NCBI GenBank assembly: GCA_000155695.1 | Contig: DS990593.1 | Coordinates: 40,131-104,130, forward strand | Source: Verrucomicrobiia bacterium DG1235 | GTDB lineage: Bacteria > Verrucomicrobiota > Verrucomicrobiia > Opitutales > Opitutaceae | Length of the DNA: 64,000 nucleotides | Direction: 5' to 3' | Part shown: positions 9,499 to 19,770 of the stretch, in pieces | Layout: the number at the start of each line of letters is the position of its first letter | Position numbering within the stretch: position 1 is the stretch's first letter | Translations under genes and position numbers: made by a program | Notes under the pieces: model-generated | What the model was told of the DNA's origin: nothing | The model's input: only the letters and a program-made list of their open reading frames with translations | Databases searched by the model: none

Positions 9499-10113
9499 AT
9501 GAAACAAGCTATCCTCAGTCTACTTGCCACTGCCACTATCGTATTCGCCCCGCTTGCGAGCGCGATCGACTTCGATTTGAAGGATCCGAAAGGGGTCAAC
9601 AATATCGTCTTCCTGCTGGACGCTCCTTTGGAGTCGATCAACGGAACTGCGACTGGAATCTCCGGGAACGTGTCCTTTGATCCGGCAGCGCCCGAGTCCA
9701 CGAGCGGCAAGCTTGTGGTAGCGGTTGAGTCGATGTCGGTGGCCAATCCGAAGATGGTTGAGCACATCATGGGCGCTCGTTGGATGGATGCGGCTAAGCA
9801 CCCGGAGATCGTGTACGAGCTGAACGGCTTGAGCGACGTGAAGAAGTCCGGAAACAAGGTTTCCGGAACCGCGAACGGGACGATGACGATCAAGGGAGTG
9901 AGCAAGGAGCTGGCAATTCCAGTGAGTTTGTCCTATCTCGAAGGGAAGCTGGCGGACCGTCAGCGCACGCCGGGAGACATACTGGTGATTCGCTCCTCGT
10001 TTTCGATCAGCCGCAGCGACTTCGACGTAAACGCGGGTCAGCAGGAGGATAAGGTGGCGGACGAGATCGAGCTTCGCCTCAGCCTAGCGGGAATCGCCCC
10101 GAAGAAGTCTTAG
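9499..10113 (+). CDS. YceI family periplasmic lipid-binding-like protein
   Basis: The 204-residue product has a Sec signal peptide (MKQAILSLLATATIVFAPLASA, cut near residue 22). The mature part is a YceI-type lipocalin-like beta-barrel: ESTSGKLVVAVESMSVANPK, then the conserved MDAAKHPEIVYE block, a central GTMTIKGVSKELAIPV strand pair, and FSISRSDFDVN. Members bind isoprenoid-like hydrophobic molecules in the periplasm; the ligand here is not evident. It follows a small membrane protein by 33 bases. The 3' end faces cheV, with a shared hairpin between them. Confidence 0.9.
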   Translation: MKQAILSLLATATIVFAPLASAIDFDLKDPKGVNNIVFLLDAPLESINGTATGISGNVSFDPAAPESTSGKLVVAVESMSVANPKMVEHIMGARWMDAAKHPEIVYELNGLSDVKKSGNKVSGTANGTMTIKGVSKELAIPVSLSYLEGKLADRQRTPGDILVIRSSFSISRSDFDVNAGQQEDKVADEIELRLSLAGIAPKKS

Positions 10114-10167
10114 GGACTGTCTTGCGCAGCGATGAGCTCGTTTAGCTCTGCGCTTGTAAATTGAATA

Positions 10168-10195
10168 CGCCCGTTGCCTGTGGAGGCAGCGGGCG
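10168..10195. terminator. Hairpin between the converging yceI and cheV genes
   Basis: An 11-bp stem (CGCCCGTTGCC / GGCAGCGGGCG, one G-U pair) encloses a 6-base loop. The T runs on either side are weak. Its position between two converging stops suggests a bidirectional terminator. Confidence 0.55.
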
Positions 10196-10226
10196 TTGCG
10201 CGTTTATGAAAAGTGTCGTTGGCGGC

Positions 10227-11222
10227 TCACTCGAGGAGGTCGCCGATGTTTTCTTCGCCGTGCACGATGAGGCGGTCGATGATATTGACGATGAGGCTGA
10301 CCTTGGGCTTGGTGCCCCAGCCGTTCGCTCCGACTGCCTTGCACTTGGTGATCATCTGATCGTTGATCAGGGAGGAGAAGACGATGACCGGCGTTTCGAG
10401 AGCGAGGTCTTTCTTGACGGTTTTACAGAAGGTGAGTCCGTCCATAACCGGCATTTCGATGTCGGTGAGGATGAGATCGTAATAGTCCGAGAAGGGCTTG
10501 CCGGTTTCCTTGGAGTCGTTTTGCGCGGCGACGACTTGGTCGAGGGCCTCCTTGCCGTTGGTGGCGAGAGTGACGTTGGTAAATCCGACTTCCTGCAATT
10601 GGTTGTGCACCATTTTGCGGATCATGGCGGAGTCTTCCGCGAAGAGGATTTTGATATGGTCGCGCGGCTTGAACTCCTGCTCGATTTTCTCGAGTTTGGA
10701 ATGGTCGATGGACATGCCTAGGCGCGGGTTGATGAGCGTGAGAATGTATTCGAGATCGAGGATGAGAACGAGTCGGTCTTCGAGACGGATGATGCCGTTT
10801 ACGTATGGATTTTCCTGGGCGAAGTTGGAGCTGATCGGCTCGAAGCTCTGCCAGGAGACGCGGTGGATGCGTTCTGCTCCGTCGATGGCGAAGGCGACGA
10901 TCTGGTCGTTGAACTGGGTGACGAGCATGAGGGCGCGGCTCGGGTCCGGAGCCTCGTCGTAGATGCCGAGGATGGCTCGCAGGTCGATGACCATGATGGG
11001 CTGTCCGCGGAAGGTGATGCTGCCGAGCACGCCGTTTGGCGGACAGTCTGCGCGGGTGATGGTGAGCTGCTCGCGCTGGATAATCTGGTTCACTTTCGCT
11101 ACGTTTACTCCGTAGTGCTGGCCAGCCAGATTGAATTCGAAGACTTCAACTTCGTTGGTTCCAACTTCGAGAAGGATATCGGACTTGTTGCTAGCGGGCG
11201 AAAGGGTGCTTTGCTGTGACAT
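10227..11222 (-). CDS. cheV: Chemotaxis protein CheV (CheW-receiver fusion)
   Basis: The 331-residue protein joins a CheW-like coupling domain (about 25-165; LAGQHYGVNVAKVNQI, FRGQPIMVIDLR) to a CheY-type receiver (about 190-320). The receiver has acidic Asp197, phospho-acceptor Asp254 in LILTDIEMPVMDG and the conserved Lys306. This is the CheV architecture: it couples chemoreceptors to the CheA kinase, and phosphorylation of the receiver tunes the response. No che, fli or receptor genes are near it in this window, so its partners lie elsewhere. It appears to be transcribed alone. Confidence 0.9.
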   Translation of the reverse strand: MSQQSTLSPASNKSDILLEVGTNEVEVFEFNLAGQHYGVNVAKVNQIIQREQLTITRADCPPNGVLGSITFRGQPIMVIDLRAILGIYDEAPDPSRALMLVTQFNDQIVAFAIDGAERIHRVSWQSFEPISSNFAQENPYVNGIIRLEDRLVLILDLEYILTLINPRLGMSIDHSKLEKIEQEFKPRDHIKILFAEDSAMIRKMVHNQLQEVGFTNVTLATNGKEALDQVVAAQNDSKETGKPFSDYYDLILTDIEMPVMDGLTFCKTVKKDLALETPVIVFSSLINDQMITKCKAVGANGWGTKPKVSLIVNIIDRLIVHGEENIGDLLE

Positions 11223-11424
11223 GTGCGGTCGGTCTATTCGTTGCTTTGTTTGCCTCGAGAGTGGCGCTTGAGGAGAAACGAGAGCGTAGGGTGGGTACGC
11301 TCTGCTCCAGTTAATCGGAGACCTTGGAGAAATTCTTGAGACGACTTCTGTATATTTTGGTTAAAAAACCTTAAGCCTTTGATGGGTGCGAACGCCTAGA
11401 GGCAGTTTTTAGGAAGGCACGAAA

Positions 11425-11450
11425 AAACCCGCTCCTCTCGGTGCGGGTTT
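11425..11450 (-). terminator. Terminator of the metPS-like operon
   Basis: An 8-bp stem (AAACCCGC/GTGCGGGTTT on the plus strand) is followed on the minus strand by a six-T run. It lies 33 bases past the stop of the small-subunit gene. Confidence 0.85.
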
Positions 11451-11482
11451 GTTTCGGGAAGTCGCTGCATCTCAGCGGCTTG

Positions 11483-11629
11483 CTACTTTTTGTCGGGAGT
11501 GTCGATTTCGAACCCGTGCATTTTTTCCTCCTCGCCCTCTGTAGTGAGCACTTTCCAGATGCACCATGAGAAGAGGGTGCTAACGGAAAGGGTGGAAACG
11601 AGCATGATAATCCAGCCGCCTAGTGTCAT
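11483..11629 (-). CDS. MetS-like small subunit of the Na+/amino-acid symporter
   Basis: This 48-residue protein begins [20 protein letters not shown]. It has one membrane helix (about 4-26) and a charged tail ([18 protein letters not shown]). Its ATG overlaps the stop of the large transporter gene in an ATGA arrangement, so the two are translationally coupled. Size, single helix and position match the small subunit (MetS) of the Corynebacterium MetPS methionine/alanine importer, where both subunits are needed for uptake. The longer upstream frame reads through an Arg-rich shadow and is not the real start. The substrate is unproven. Confidence 0.8.
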   Translation of the reverse strand: MTLGGWIIMLVSTLSVSTLFSWCIWKVLTTEGEEEKMHGFEIDTPDKK

Positions 11630-13374
11630 TTGGAGCTCTCCTTGCTTGAGGTTTTTTCGAAGTTGCCGCACGCGGTCAGTAGGACGATGAGGCCGGTAGT
11701 GAGGGCGATGAGTCCGACGCTGTACCATGCGACCGCGTTTGGCTCGATGAAGAGATCCTTGATGTAGGCGCTGTAGGAGCGCTCACCTCCAGTGAAGCTG
11801 AAGCCCAGTACGCCATTGTAGACCCAAGCTCCGAAAATGATGATGAGGAAGGCCGGGCTGAGCCATTTCATGATGAATTTGAAGATGCTTGGAATTCGTA
11901 TTGCCGCTCCTCTATGGGCGATTTCGAATCCCCGATCGATGCCGATGACCCATCCGAAGACGATAATCTGAACGGTGGCGAGCACGACCATGAGCAGATT
12001 GGTGACCCAGAAGTCGATGGTGTCGAGGGCTTTGACGTCGGCGCTAAAGTAGACGACGAAGGCGCAGCCAGCGGCGGTGAGAAACCCGAGGAAGGCGACC
12101 GACTGCTTGCGATTGATGTTGAGGGCTTCCTCGAGGAAGGCGATTCCCGGCTGCAGCATGGAAAGCGAGCTGGTGACGGCGGCGAGGAAGAGGAGGAAGA
12201 AGAAGGCGAAGCCGAAGAATTGCCCGCCCGGCATTTCCGAGAAGACCATGGGGAGAACATTGAATCCGAGGCCGAAGGTTCCCATGCCGGCGACTCCAGC
12301 GACTCCGAGGAAGGCGTAGCCGGCGGGCAGGGTGGTGAGGCCGCCGAGTGTAACCTCGCAGAACTCGTTGGTGCTCGTGGCGGCTAATCCGCTGAGAACG
12401 ACGTCGTCCTTTTTCTTGAGGTAGCTCGAGTAGGTGATGATGACGCCGAAGCCGACTGAAAGGGAGAAGAAGATTTGTCCGGCAGCGGCGAGCCAGAGCT
12501 GGGGGTTGGCGAGCTGCGACCACATGGTGAGGATGCGTAGCTCGAGCTTGGGGTCGGCTGCGGCTCGCTCCTCGGCGGCCTTGATCATGCGCGGCCCGAC
12601 CATTTCGCCATCGGCGAGTGGTATCCATTTTTCGGAGCCGCCCGCTTCGTCGGCGACGAGCTCGTGGAGAACGGCCTTGTTGGGATTCCACATGAAGCCG
12701 AGGCCATTGTAGACGCTGTTTTCGGGATGCTCCGCGACAGGAGCTCCGAGCGTGAGAACTCGGATGAGAATGATGACAGCCAGCACCAGGAGAGTCGGCA
12801 TGGCGTATTTGCAGAAGAGTTCGATGCCCTTTGAGAGACCTCGGTAGATCAGGAAGAAATTGAGGGTGAAGACGATGACGAGGAATCCGCCGACTCTGGT
12901 CCAGCCGAAGCCAAGGGCACTGCCGTTTTCGGCGATGCCGATGAAGCCTTGCCAGAAGGCGCTGGCGTCTTTGACAGCTTCGAAATTCATGGAGCCACGG
13001 GCGAAATTGACCGCGTATCCCAAGCACCATGCCTCGATATAGACGTAGTACATGTAAATGACGACCGGGATGACGACGCCGATGACGCCAAGGTAGCGGA
13101 AGCGTTTCTGACCGGTCACGAAGCCGAGAATGCCCGGGCTGGAGTTGAAGCCCGCTTGGCCCCCTTTACGGCCGATAGCCCACTCGGCCCAGCAAATCGG
13201 GAGGCCGATGATGATGAGGGCCACGAAGTAGGCGATCATGAAGGCGCCTCCTCCGTATTGCGCGGCTTGTCCAGGGAATCTCAGGAAGTTGCCGAGACCG
13301 ACGGCGCTTCCGGCGACGGCGAGGATTATTCCGAGTCGTGAATTCCACGACTCTTTGGGGGCATGGGACGTCAT
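11626..13374 (-). CDS. Sodium-dependent transporter, neurotransmitter:sodium symporter (SNF/NSS) family
   Basis: The 582-residue inner-membrane protein carries the NSS signature in its first helix ([25 protein letters not shown]), where the unwound region binds Na+ and substrate. About eleven to twelve hydrophobic helices follow. Between about residues 215 and 280 there is an enlarged hydrophilic loop ([16 protein letters not shown]), placed like the extracellular loop of related transporters. The co-encoded MetS-like subunit suggests uptake of a neutral amino acid such as methionine or alanine, coupled to Na+. Na+ coupling would suit a marine organism. It is divergent from the LptF/G gene. 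Confidence 0.9.
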   Translation of the reverse strand: MTSHAPKESWNSRLGIILAVAGSAVGLGNFLRFPGQAAQYGGGAFMIAYFVALIIIGLPICWAEWAIGRKGGQAGFNSSPGILGFVTGQKRFRYLGVIGVVIPVVIYMYYVYIEAWCLGYAVNFARGSMNFEAVKDASAFWQGFIGIAENGSALGFGWTRVGGFLVIVFTLNFFLIYRGLSKGIELFCKYAMPTLLVLAVIILIRVLTLGAPVAEHPENSVYNGLGFMWNPNKAVLHELVADEAGGSEKWIPLADGEMVGPRMIKAAEERAAADPKLELRILTMWSQLANPQLWLAAAGQIFFSLSVGFGVIITYSSYLKKKDDVVLSGLAATSTNEFCEVTLGGLTTLPAGYAFLGVAGVAGMGTFGLGFNVLPMVFSEMPGGQFFGFAFFFLLFLAAVTSSLSMLQPGIAFLEEALNINRKQSVAFLGFLTAAGCAFVVYFSADVKALDTIDFWVTNLLMVVLATVQIIVFGWVIGIDRGFEIAHRGAAIRIPSIFKFIMKWLSPAFLIIIFGAWVYNGVLGFSFTGGERSYSAYIKDLFIEPNAVAWYSVGLIALTTGLIVLLTACGNFEKTSSKESSK

Positions 13375-13480
13375 TAGCTTCGGTTTTGTAAAGCCACGCT
13401 AATGAAACGCCAGTCAAAACCTGATGTCAAAACCCGCTGGACTTCGTGGACGCCGCTCGCAGTGTCACTGGTCAATCCGC

Positions 13481-14593
13481 ATGTTCAGCGTCGCCGACAG
13501 ATATGTTTTTACAGAATGGCTCAAGGCCTTCGCGCTCGTTTTGAGTTCGATGTTCGGGCTGTTGATTCTGTTTGAGATCCAAGACAGTTTCACGGATCTG
13601 GTAAGTTATGATGCGACTGGCGGGCAGATTCTTTTCTACTACGCGATTCTCGCACCGAGCTTTCTTACGGTGACGCTGCCGGCGTCGATCCTTGTATCCA
13701 TTCTTTACGCGCTCGGGCAGCTGCATCGGGCGAACGAGTTCGTGGCCTTGCGGGCGGCGGGGATGAGCGTGTTTCGGGTGACGCGCTCGATCTGGCTGGC
13801 GAGCCTGCTGATTTCGGGGGGGCTTTGGTATCTTAATTCCAGCTTGATTCCGTGGTCGGTCGAGCAGTCGAACCAGCTGATCACGACGCTGCGTCAGGAC
13901 AGCGAGGCGAAGATTTTGGACAGCGACGAAATTGGGGTGGTCGAGGGGCTCGCCTTCGATAATCGCAGGGAAAACCGGATGTGGTTCATCAATCGATACA
14001 GCGAATACAAGAGCCAGGCCTTTGGCATTTCGGTTTCGATCATGGATGAGGAGCGTCGCGAGGTGCGCCGAGTGATGGCCCGCTATGGCTACTTTGACGA
14101 GGATCTCGGATACTGGACTCTGTTTGACGGTCGGGAGCGTCTCAACGATCCGGATACGGGTCGCGAGCGTTGGCCTCCTTTCGAACGGTTGGATGCAAAG
14201 GATCTTACGGATGACCCGACTTTGATGCTTCTGTTCGGGAAGCGTCCGAAGGATCTGTCGTTTTTCCAGCTAAGGCGAATCACCGATAGTTTCACCCAGG
14301 AGGACAATCCCAACGTGCTGGCCTACGAGGTGCGCTTGCAGGCTTTAATGGCGAGCGCGGCCAGTTGTCTGATCGTGGCAGGGATCGCGATTCCGTTCGC
14401 GGTTTCCGGGGTTCGCACCAATCCGGCGGTCGGCGTGACGAAGTCGATTGGCCTGTTTTTCGTTTTCTACATTTTCACGAGCGTGCTGAACGCCTTTGGG
14501 CGGGAGGGTGCGCTGTCGCCTGAAATGGCGGCGTGGATCCCAATGGTCGCGATGATTCTGCTCGCTTATGTTCTGATGCGGCGAGTGCGTTAG
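13481..14593 (+). CDS. LptF/LptG family lipopolysaccharide export permease
   Basis: The protein is a YjgP/YjgQ-type permease: an N-terminal block of membrane helices starting [20 protein letters not shown], a large periplasmic beta-jellyroll domain (about 105-270), and three C-terminal helices ([19 protein letters not shown] onwards). In the Lpt system two such subunits with the LptB ATPase extract LPS from the inner membrane. Which of LptF or LptG this is cannot be told from one gene. I chose the ATG at 13481 because family members have only a few residues before the DRY segment. An upstream ATG at 13424 would add 19 residues. The asnS gene follows after 55 bases. Confidence 0.88.
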   Translation: MFSVADRYVFTEWLKAFALVLSSMFGLLILFEIQDSFTDLVSYDATGGQILFYYAILAPSFLTVTLPASILVSILYALGQLHRANEFVALRAAGMSVFRVTRSIWLASLLISGGLWYLNSSLIPWSVEQSNQLITTLRQDSEAKILDSDEIGVVEGLAFDNRRENRMWFINRYSEYKSQAFGISVSIMDEERREVRRVMARYGYFDEDLGYWTLFDGRERLNDPDTGRERWPPFERLDAKDLTDDPTLMLLFGKRPKDLSFFQLRRITDSFTQEDNPNVLAYEVRLQALMASAASCLIVAGIAIPFAVSGVRTNPAVGVTKSIGLFFVFYIFTSVLNAFGREGALSPEMAAWIPMVAMILLAYVLMRRVR

Positions 14594-14648
14594 CTGGCTT
14601 GCGTTCCCCACTTGCATCCTGTTCGGAAATCGCTCCATATGGAGTCTT

Positions 14649-16034
14649 ATGACGCGACAGTTGATTGCTGATTTGATGAAGAGTGAAACGGGGCTGGATT
14701 CGGTTGTGATCCAGGGTTGGGTGCGGACGCGCCGCGATTCCAAGACTTTCTTCTTTCTAGAGATTAACGACGGCTCCTGCCTGAAGTCCATGCAGGCCGT
14801 GGTGAATGAAGACGCGGCGGGTTACGCTGATTCGAAGGGGATCGCTACCGGGGCTTCGGTTACGGTAAAGGGCCGGCTTGTCGCTTCGCAGGGGAAGGGG
14901 CAGAAATGGGAGATCCAGGCGGACTCGGTGGAGCTGGTCGGTAGCGCGGACGAGACCTTTCCGCTGCAGAAGAAGCGTCACTCCAACGAGTACCTTCGAG
15001 AGATTGCCCATTTGCGGCCTCGCACGAATTTTTACGGAGCTGTATTCAGAATCCGGAGCAAGCTGGCATTTGCCATTCATCGCTTCTTTAACGACAGGCA
15101 GTTTTTCTATGTGCATACGCCGATTGTGACGGCCAGTGACTGCGAGGGAGCGGGGGAGTTGTTTCGCGTTTCGACATTGGATCCGAAGAACCCGCCTCTA
15201 GGCGAGGGTGGAGAGATCGACTCGAGCAAGGATTTCTTCGGACGCTCGACGTACTTGACGGTGAGCGGGCAGCTTGAGGGCGAGACTTATGCGAGCGCTC
15301 TGGGCAATATCTATACTTTCGGGCCGACTTTTCGGGCGGAGAATTCGAATACGTCTCGTCACGCGAGCGAGTTTTGGATGATCGAGCCGGAGATGGCGTT
15401 TTGTGACCTGGCAGCGGATATGGACTTGGCGGAGGAATTCGTGAAGTCGGTGATCAAAGAAGTCATGGAAAGCTGCGCGGACGATTTGGAGCTGTTTTTC
15501 AATTTCATCGACAAGGAGTTGCGTCAGCGTCTGGAGTTCGTGCTCTCGCGACCCTTCCAGCGCGTGACCTATACGGAGGCGGTTGAGATTTTGCAGGCGT
15601 GCGGCAAGAAGTTTGAGAACAAGGTGGAGTGGGGGGTGAACCTGCAGTCCGAGCACGAGCGTTACCTGACCGAGGAGCATTTTAAGAGTCCGGTTACGGT
15701 CTATGACTATCCGAAAGAGTTGAAGCCCTTCTATATGCGGGCGAACGATGATGGCAAAACGGTGGCCGCCATGGACGTGCTGGTGCCTGGCATCGGCGAA
15801 ATCGTGGGCGGGAGCCAGCGCGAGGAGCGTCTGGAGCTTTTGCTCGAGAACATGAAGAAGCACGGCATTTCCGAGAAGGACTACTGGTGGTATGTGGATC
15901 TCCGCCGCTATGGCAGCATGCCGCATGCGGGCTTTGGTCTCGGGTTTGAGCGTTTGTTGATGTTCATCACCGGCGTGGGCAACATCCGTGACGTGATTCC
16001 GTATCCGCGCGTGCCGGGCCACGCGGAGTTTTAG
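14649..16034 (+). CDS. asnS: Asparaginyl-tRNA synthetase
   Basis: The 461-residue class II synthetase has an N-terminal OB-fold anticodon-binding domain ([20 protein letters not shown]) and a catalytic domain with motif 2 ([20 protein letters not shown]) and motif 3 ([16 protein letters not shown]). It charges tRNA-Asn in the cytoplasm. The [10 protein letters not shown] insertion before the active site is typical of bacterial AsnRS and separates it from AspRS. The psd gene starts 3 bases after its stop, so the two are almost certainly co-transcribed. Confidence 0.97.
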   Translation: MTRQLIADLMKSETGLDSVVIQGWVRTRRDSKTFFFLEINDGSCLKSMQAVVNEDAAGYADSKGIATGASVTVKGRLVASQGKGQKWEIQADSVELVGSADETFPLQKKRHSNEYLREIAHLRPRTNFYGAVFRIRSKLAFAIHRFFNDRQFFYVHTPIVTASDCEGAGELFRVSTLDPKNPPLGEGGEIDSSKDFFGRSTYLTVSGQLEGETYASALGNIYTFGPTFRAENSNTSRHASEFWMIEPEMAFCDLAADMDLAEEFVKSVIKEVMESCADDLELFFNFIDKELRQRLEFVLSRPFQRVTYTEAVEILQACGKKFENKVEWGVNLQSEHERYLTEEHFKSPVTVYDYPKELKPFYMRANDDGKTVAAMDVLVPGIGEIVGGSQREERLELLLENMKKHGISEKDYWWYVDLRRYGSMPHAGFGLGFERLLMFITGVGNIRDVIPYPRVPGHAEF

Positions 16035-16037
16035 GCG

Positions 16038-16934
16038 ATGTCAGAAATTAGATTCTACAACCGGTATTCAGGACGGGAAGAGGTCGAGGAGGTCTACGGG
16101 GAATCGTTTGTCCGCTGGACCTACGAGACTACGATGGGAAGGATCGGGCTTTGGCTTTTGGCAAAGCGGGCGGCGTTTTCGCATTGGTATGGCTGGCGCA
16201 TGAATCGGGCGTCGAGCGTTTCGAAGATTCGTCCGTTTATCGAGGAGTACGGTCTCGACGAGGACGAGTTTCTCGAGGGAGTGGAGTCGTATTCGAATTT
16301 CAACGACTTCTTTTATCGCAAGCTCAAGGCGTCGGCTCGACCTTTGGTTGAGGAGGAAGGGATGGTGGCTTTGCCAGCGGATGCTCGGCATCTAGGCGTT
16401 TCGAATCTTGGCGAGGTAGAGGGACTTTTTGCGAAAGGGCAGTTTTTCGACATCCAGGCTTTGGTGGGCAGTGTTTCGCTGGCTGACAATTATCGACGTG
16501 GCGCGGCGGTGGTTTCTCGGCTCTGCCCGGTGGACTATCATCGTTTCCATTCTCCGGTGGCCGGTAAGATCGTAGAACAGCGTTTGATCAATGGTCCCTT
16601 GAACAGCGTGAGTCCGATCGCGCTTCGTAGGTCGATGGACTACCTTTGGGAGAATAAGCGTGTGCTGACGGTGATCGATACGCCGGATTTAGGCCGGGTT
16701 TCTTTTCTGGCTATCGGGGCGACTTGCGTTGGCTCGATTCTCATGACGGCCGAGGAAGGGAATGTGGTGGAGAAGGGTGGCGAGCTCGGGTACTTCGCGT
16801 TTGGGGGATCGTGCGTGATAACGATTTTCGAGAGGGGGCGGGTGGAGCTGGCGGAGGATCTCCGGGATAACGGAGGGCGCCAGATCGAGGTGTACGCGAA
16901 GGTCGGCGATCTGCTTGGGCGGGCGATTCGCTAA
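16038..16934 (+). CDS. psd: Phosphatidylserine decarboxylase proenzyme
   Basis: The 298-residue protein makes phosphatidylethanolamine from phosphatidylserine at the inner membrane. Diagnostic features are SYSNFNDFFYRKLK, the ADARHLG segment, VDYHRFHSPV, and the self-cleavage site FGGSCV, where Ser258 would become the pyruvoyl group. The usual residue after that Ser is Thr; here it is Cys, a mild change. Length fits the longer (about 300-residue) psd subgroup. It lies 3 bases behind asnS and ahead of a tRNA gene on the opposite strand. Confidence 0.95.
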   Translation: MSEIRFYNRYSGREEVEEVYGESFVRWTYETTMGRIGLWLLAKRAAFSHWYGWRMNRASSVSKIRPFIEEYGLDEDEFLEGVESYSNFNDFFYRKLKASARPLVEEEGMVALPADARHLGVSNLGEVEGLFAKGQFFDIQALVGSVSLADNYRRGAAVVSRLCPVDYHRFHSPVAGKIVEQRLINGPLNSVSPIALRRSMDYLWENKRVLTVIDTPDLGRVSFLAIGATCVGSILMTAEEGNVVEKGGELGYFAFGGSCVITIFERGRVELAEDLRDNGGRQIEVYAKVGDLLGRAIR

Positions 16935-16974
16935 GCGAGTGCGGCGGATGCTTCCATTGAGTCCTTCTCAAAAA

Positions 16975-17059
16975 TGGTGCCCAGGACAGGAGTCGAACCT
17001 GCACATCTCTCGATACTAGAGCCTAAATCTAGCGCGTCTGCCAATTCCGCCACCTGGGC
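16975..17059 (-). tRNA. tRNA-Leu (anticodon UAG)
   Basis: Read on the minus strand, an 85-base cloverleaf includes an encoded CCA end. The acceptor stem GCCCAGG pairs with CCTGGGC. The anticodon stem CTAGA/TCTAG encloses loop TTTAGGC with anticodon TAG. A long variable arm follows, as in class II tRNAs, and the T loop reads GTTCGACTC. It reads leucine CUA/CUN codons. The whole 16935-17307 interval contains nothing else convincing. Confidence 0.97.
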
Positions 17060-17307
17060 AAGCTTAGGAAAGTCGCAGAAGAAGACGCGCATTTTCATGG
17101 AAATCAACCCTTTAATTTGGAGGAATTGCAGAAGTTTAGACGCTTGTGTAGGTGGAAGATATTAATGTTGATCCGAAAACTCGCTTCTCTCAGAACCGAG
17201 ACTCTGTTGCGTTGTCCATGGATCAGCTCTTCGGCGTCTGCCCTAGCTAAGGTTCCGTTGATTGGACCAAACCCGATTTCAAAAACCCGATTTTACAGAA
17301 ACAGTTT

Positions 17308-18624
17308 ATGCGTTCGTTCATGCTCCTCGTCGTGTGCCTGCTTGGCGCAAAGTCCTATGCAGGAGGCGTCCTTGACGGCAAAATGCCTGAGGATCTTATG
17401 CCAGAATTGAGGGAGGTGATCGCATCTGCGCTGGAAAACTCGAATGCTATGCTGGATCGGGAGTATATCGAGAGGGAAGCGGACGGTCGACGAATTGTTT
17501 CGCGTTCGGTCATGCTTCCGTCATTCGCGTCAAATATAGCGTTTCGCCAAGAGAAGGACGAGGACGATGCGGACAAGGAGGGCTTTGAGGAACGAACGGT
17601 TTACAACGTGGCTTTGACTCAGCCGCTTTATCACTGGGGGGCGCTTCGTTCCGAGAAGCAGATAGGGGATTTGCAGTACGAGATTGAGAAGTTGAATACG
17701 CGGAATTCGGTCAGTTCGGTTGTGGCGAAAGTGAGGCGCGACTATATGAGATTGGTGATCGCCAAGCAAAAGCTAGATCGCAGCGGAATCGATCTAGAGG
17801 AGGCGGAAGATAAGCTGGAGTTTCAGTTGGGGCAGGTAGAAGCGGGAATCGCGAGCGAGGTTTCGATTTTGCCTTATCGGCTTGCGGTTCAGCGCGAGGA
17901 GCTCGCGCAGCTTAAGGAACTTGGTGACTGGGAGTATCAACTGGCTGAGCTTGCGTCTTATGTATCCATGGATCCGGTACGAATTGAGAGTCTGCTCGTT
18001 GACGAGATCCCCGAAATTGAGTCTCTTGAATCGGCTTTGTCTCAGACGTTGGAGGCTTATTATGATACTGCTTTGGAGAATGACGACGACTTGAGAAAAC
18101 TGGGGCTTGATATCGAAATTGAGCGTCGTCGGCTGAAGATACAGGACAAGTCCCTACGGCCGAAGGTGAATGCTCAACTGGGCTTGAGCTCGAACGCCCT
18201 AGACCTCGACGGGACAAGACGGGAGCAGAGTTACTCCTACTTTGGCTTAAGCGTTGCTTGGAGGATTTTCGATGGATTTCAGAAGAAAGGGCGGACCCAG
18301 GAAACCTTGAGTCGTTTGACTCGCAAGGAGCGGGCGAAGTCGCTTGCGGTGGAGAGCAAGGTGCGTCGCTACGATTATTTGGGGACTCGCCTGGAAATCG
18401 CGGGACGCGCCCTAGCGATTGAGGAAAGAGTGCTGGAGTCTGTTTCAGGTCGTTTGGAATGGATCACAAAATCGGTTGAGGAGGGTAGTTTACCGGCGAC
18501 TGATTTGGACAAGGCGCGTAAGGATTTCGACGCGACTTTGCTGAAGACGCAATCGGCGCGGATCGACTACCTTTCGGCCCTTTCGGAGTTTGCGATTGAG
18601 CTTGGGTTCGGTAGTTCGAACTAG
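17308..18624 (+). CDS. TolC family outer membrane channel protein
   Basis: The 438-residue protein has a signal peptide (MRSFMLLVVCLLGAKSYAGG) and the alternating helical-hairpin and beta-strand pattern of OEP/TolC proteins in two halves. Examples are YNVALTQPLYHWGALRSEKQI in the first half and YSYFGLSVAWRIFDGFQKKG in the second. Trimers form an outer-membrane barrel with a periplasmic tunnel for type I secretion or drug efflux. An adaptor gene follows after 30 bases. No inner-membrane pump gene is adjacent, so the pair probably serves a transporter encoded elsewhere. Confidence 0.9.
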   Translation: MRSFMLLVVCLLGAKSYAGGVLDGKMPEDLMPELREVIASALENSNAMLDREYIEREADGRRIVSRSVMLPSFASNIAFRQEKDEDDADKEGFEERTVYNVALTQPLYHWGALRSEKQIGDLQYEIEKLNTRNSVSSVVAKVRRDYMRLVIAKQKLDRSGIDLEEAEDKLEFQLGQVEAGIASEVSILPYRLAVQREELAQLKELGDWEYQLAELASYVSMDPVRIESLLVDEIPEIESLESALSQTLEAYYDTALENDDDLRKLGLDIEIERRRLKIQDKSLRPKVNAQLGLSSNALDLDGTRREQSYSYFGLSVAWRIFDGFQKKGRTQETLSRLTRKERAKSLAVESKVRRYDYLGTRLEIAGRALAIEERVLESVSGRLEWITKSVEEGSLPATDLDKARKDFDATLLKTQSARIDYLSALSEFAIELGFGSSN

Positions 18625-18654
18625 AGGTATGACTATTTTGGATACGAATTTATT

Positions 18655-19770
18655 ATGAAGCCAGGTTTTTTTATTAAGCTTTTTCTAGTTCTTGCGGCGA
18701 TAGGCGCCGGAGGATTTTATTTCGTGAGTTCGCTGCAGCCGATGGCTTTAGTTGCGACGGCGAAGCGACATGTGGCGGTGCGCTCGGTTCCCGGAACCAT
18801 TCAGGTGGTGGCCGAACGGGAGATGTTGATTCGGAGCGATCTCCAGGGACGTGTCCTGGAATCGAATCTCGAACTGGGCGCCAAGGTAAGCGAGGGTGAT
18901 GTCCTGATATCGCTCGACTTGGGCGATATCGAAATTGGGATCGAGAAGGTGAAGATCGAGATCGAGGCGGCGGAACTGATTCTCGAGCAAGGTTCGAGTC
19001 GTCAATTCGATTTGGTAACGGTGAAGGAACGATTGGCTGACGCGAAGCGCCGCTTCGAGGCCGGGATCGCGAGCAAGTCCGAGTTCGAGGCGCGTCAGCG
19101 TGACTTGACGGAAGTGGAGCAGGCGATTGAAGCTGAGCTCAACGCGAAGGAGGTGCGTATCGCCCAGTACAAGAACGAGCTGAAGCTTCTCGAGCGCAAC
19201 AAGGAGAAGATGTCCATTCGCGCTCCTATGGATGGAGTGGTGACGGAGGTGCTTGCGTATCGCGGCGACTTGATCGCCGGCGGTCAGGAGGTTGCGAAGA
19301 TAATTTCTGTCGATCGCATCGTTGAGGTGAAGGTGAGCGAGGAGAATTTCTCGGGGATCGAGCTAGGGCAGATCGCTCGCGTGAAGTTCCTTGGGTATGG
19401 TGATACGACTTTTGACGCGAGCGTTTCGAAAACCTTGCCGGTGGCGGATCCGTTGACGCAGCGCTATACGGTGCATTTGGAGGTTGATATCGAGGTCGAG
19501 CGACTTTTCCCGGGACTGACTGGAGAGGCGACGATCACGCTCGACGAGCGGGATAGGGCTTTAATCATTCCTGGGTCTGCGATCATCGGCGACCGGGTTT
19601 TCGTTGTGGAGAATGGCGAAGTTTCGATGAAGCAAATCGAAAAGGGCTTCGGAAGCATGACCAATGTAGAAATCCTTTCCGGACTTGAGGAAGGAGATCA
19701 GGTGATCGTGAGCAACCTCGACATGTACAAGGTGGGAGATCGCGTGCGTACCGAAGAAATGATTTTCTAG
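18655..19770 (+). CDS. Periplasmic adaptor (HlyD/MacA/RND membrane fusion) protein
   Basis: The 371-residue protein has an N-terminal signal-anchor helix (FFIKLFLVLAAIGAGGFYF), then a split lipoyl domain (LIRSDLQGRVLESNLELGAKV and IRAPMDGVVTEVLAYRGD) enclosing a helical hairpin (about 100-185). A beta-barrel and a membrane-proximal domain (GLEEGDQVIVSNLDMYKVGD) follow. Adaptors bridge an inner-membrane ABC or RND pump to TolC. It lies 30 bases after the tolC-like gene. Its stop overlaps the convergent nucleotidyltransferase gene by 4 bases, so no pump can follow in the same unit. Confidence 0.9.
   Translation: MKPGFFIKLFLVLAAIGAGGFYFVSSLQPMALVATAKRHVAVRSVPGTIQVVAEREMLIRSDLQGRVLESNLELGAKVSEGDVLISLDLGDIEIGIEKVKIEIEAAELILEQGSSRQFDLVTVKERLADAKRRFEAGIASKSEFEARQRDLTEVEQAIEAELNAKEVRIAQYKNELKLLERNKEKMSIRAPMDGVVTEVLAYRGDLIAGGQEVAKIISVDRIVEVKVSEENFSGIELGQIARVKFLGYGDTTFDASVSKTLPVADPLTQRYTVHLEVDIEVERLFPGLTGEATITLDERDRALIIPGSAIIGDRVFVVENGEVSMKQIEKGFGSMTNVEILSGLEEGDQVIVSNLDMYKVGDRVRTEEMIF

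Noticed and set aside
16974-17410. Short frames across the tRNA-Leu and the start of the tolC-like gene
   Set aside because: They run through the tRNA or overlap the signal peptide of the TolC-type protein in another frame.
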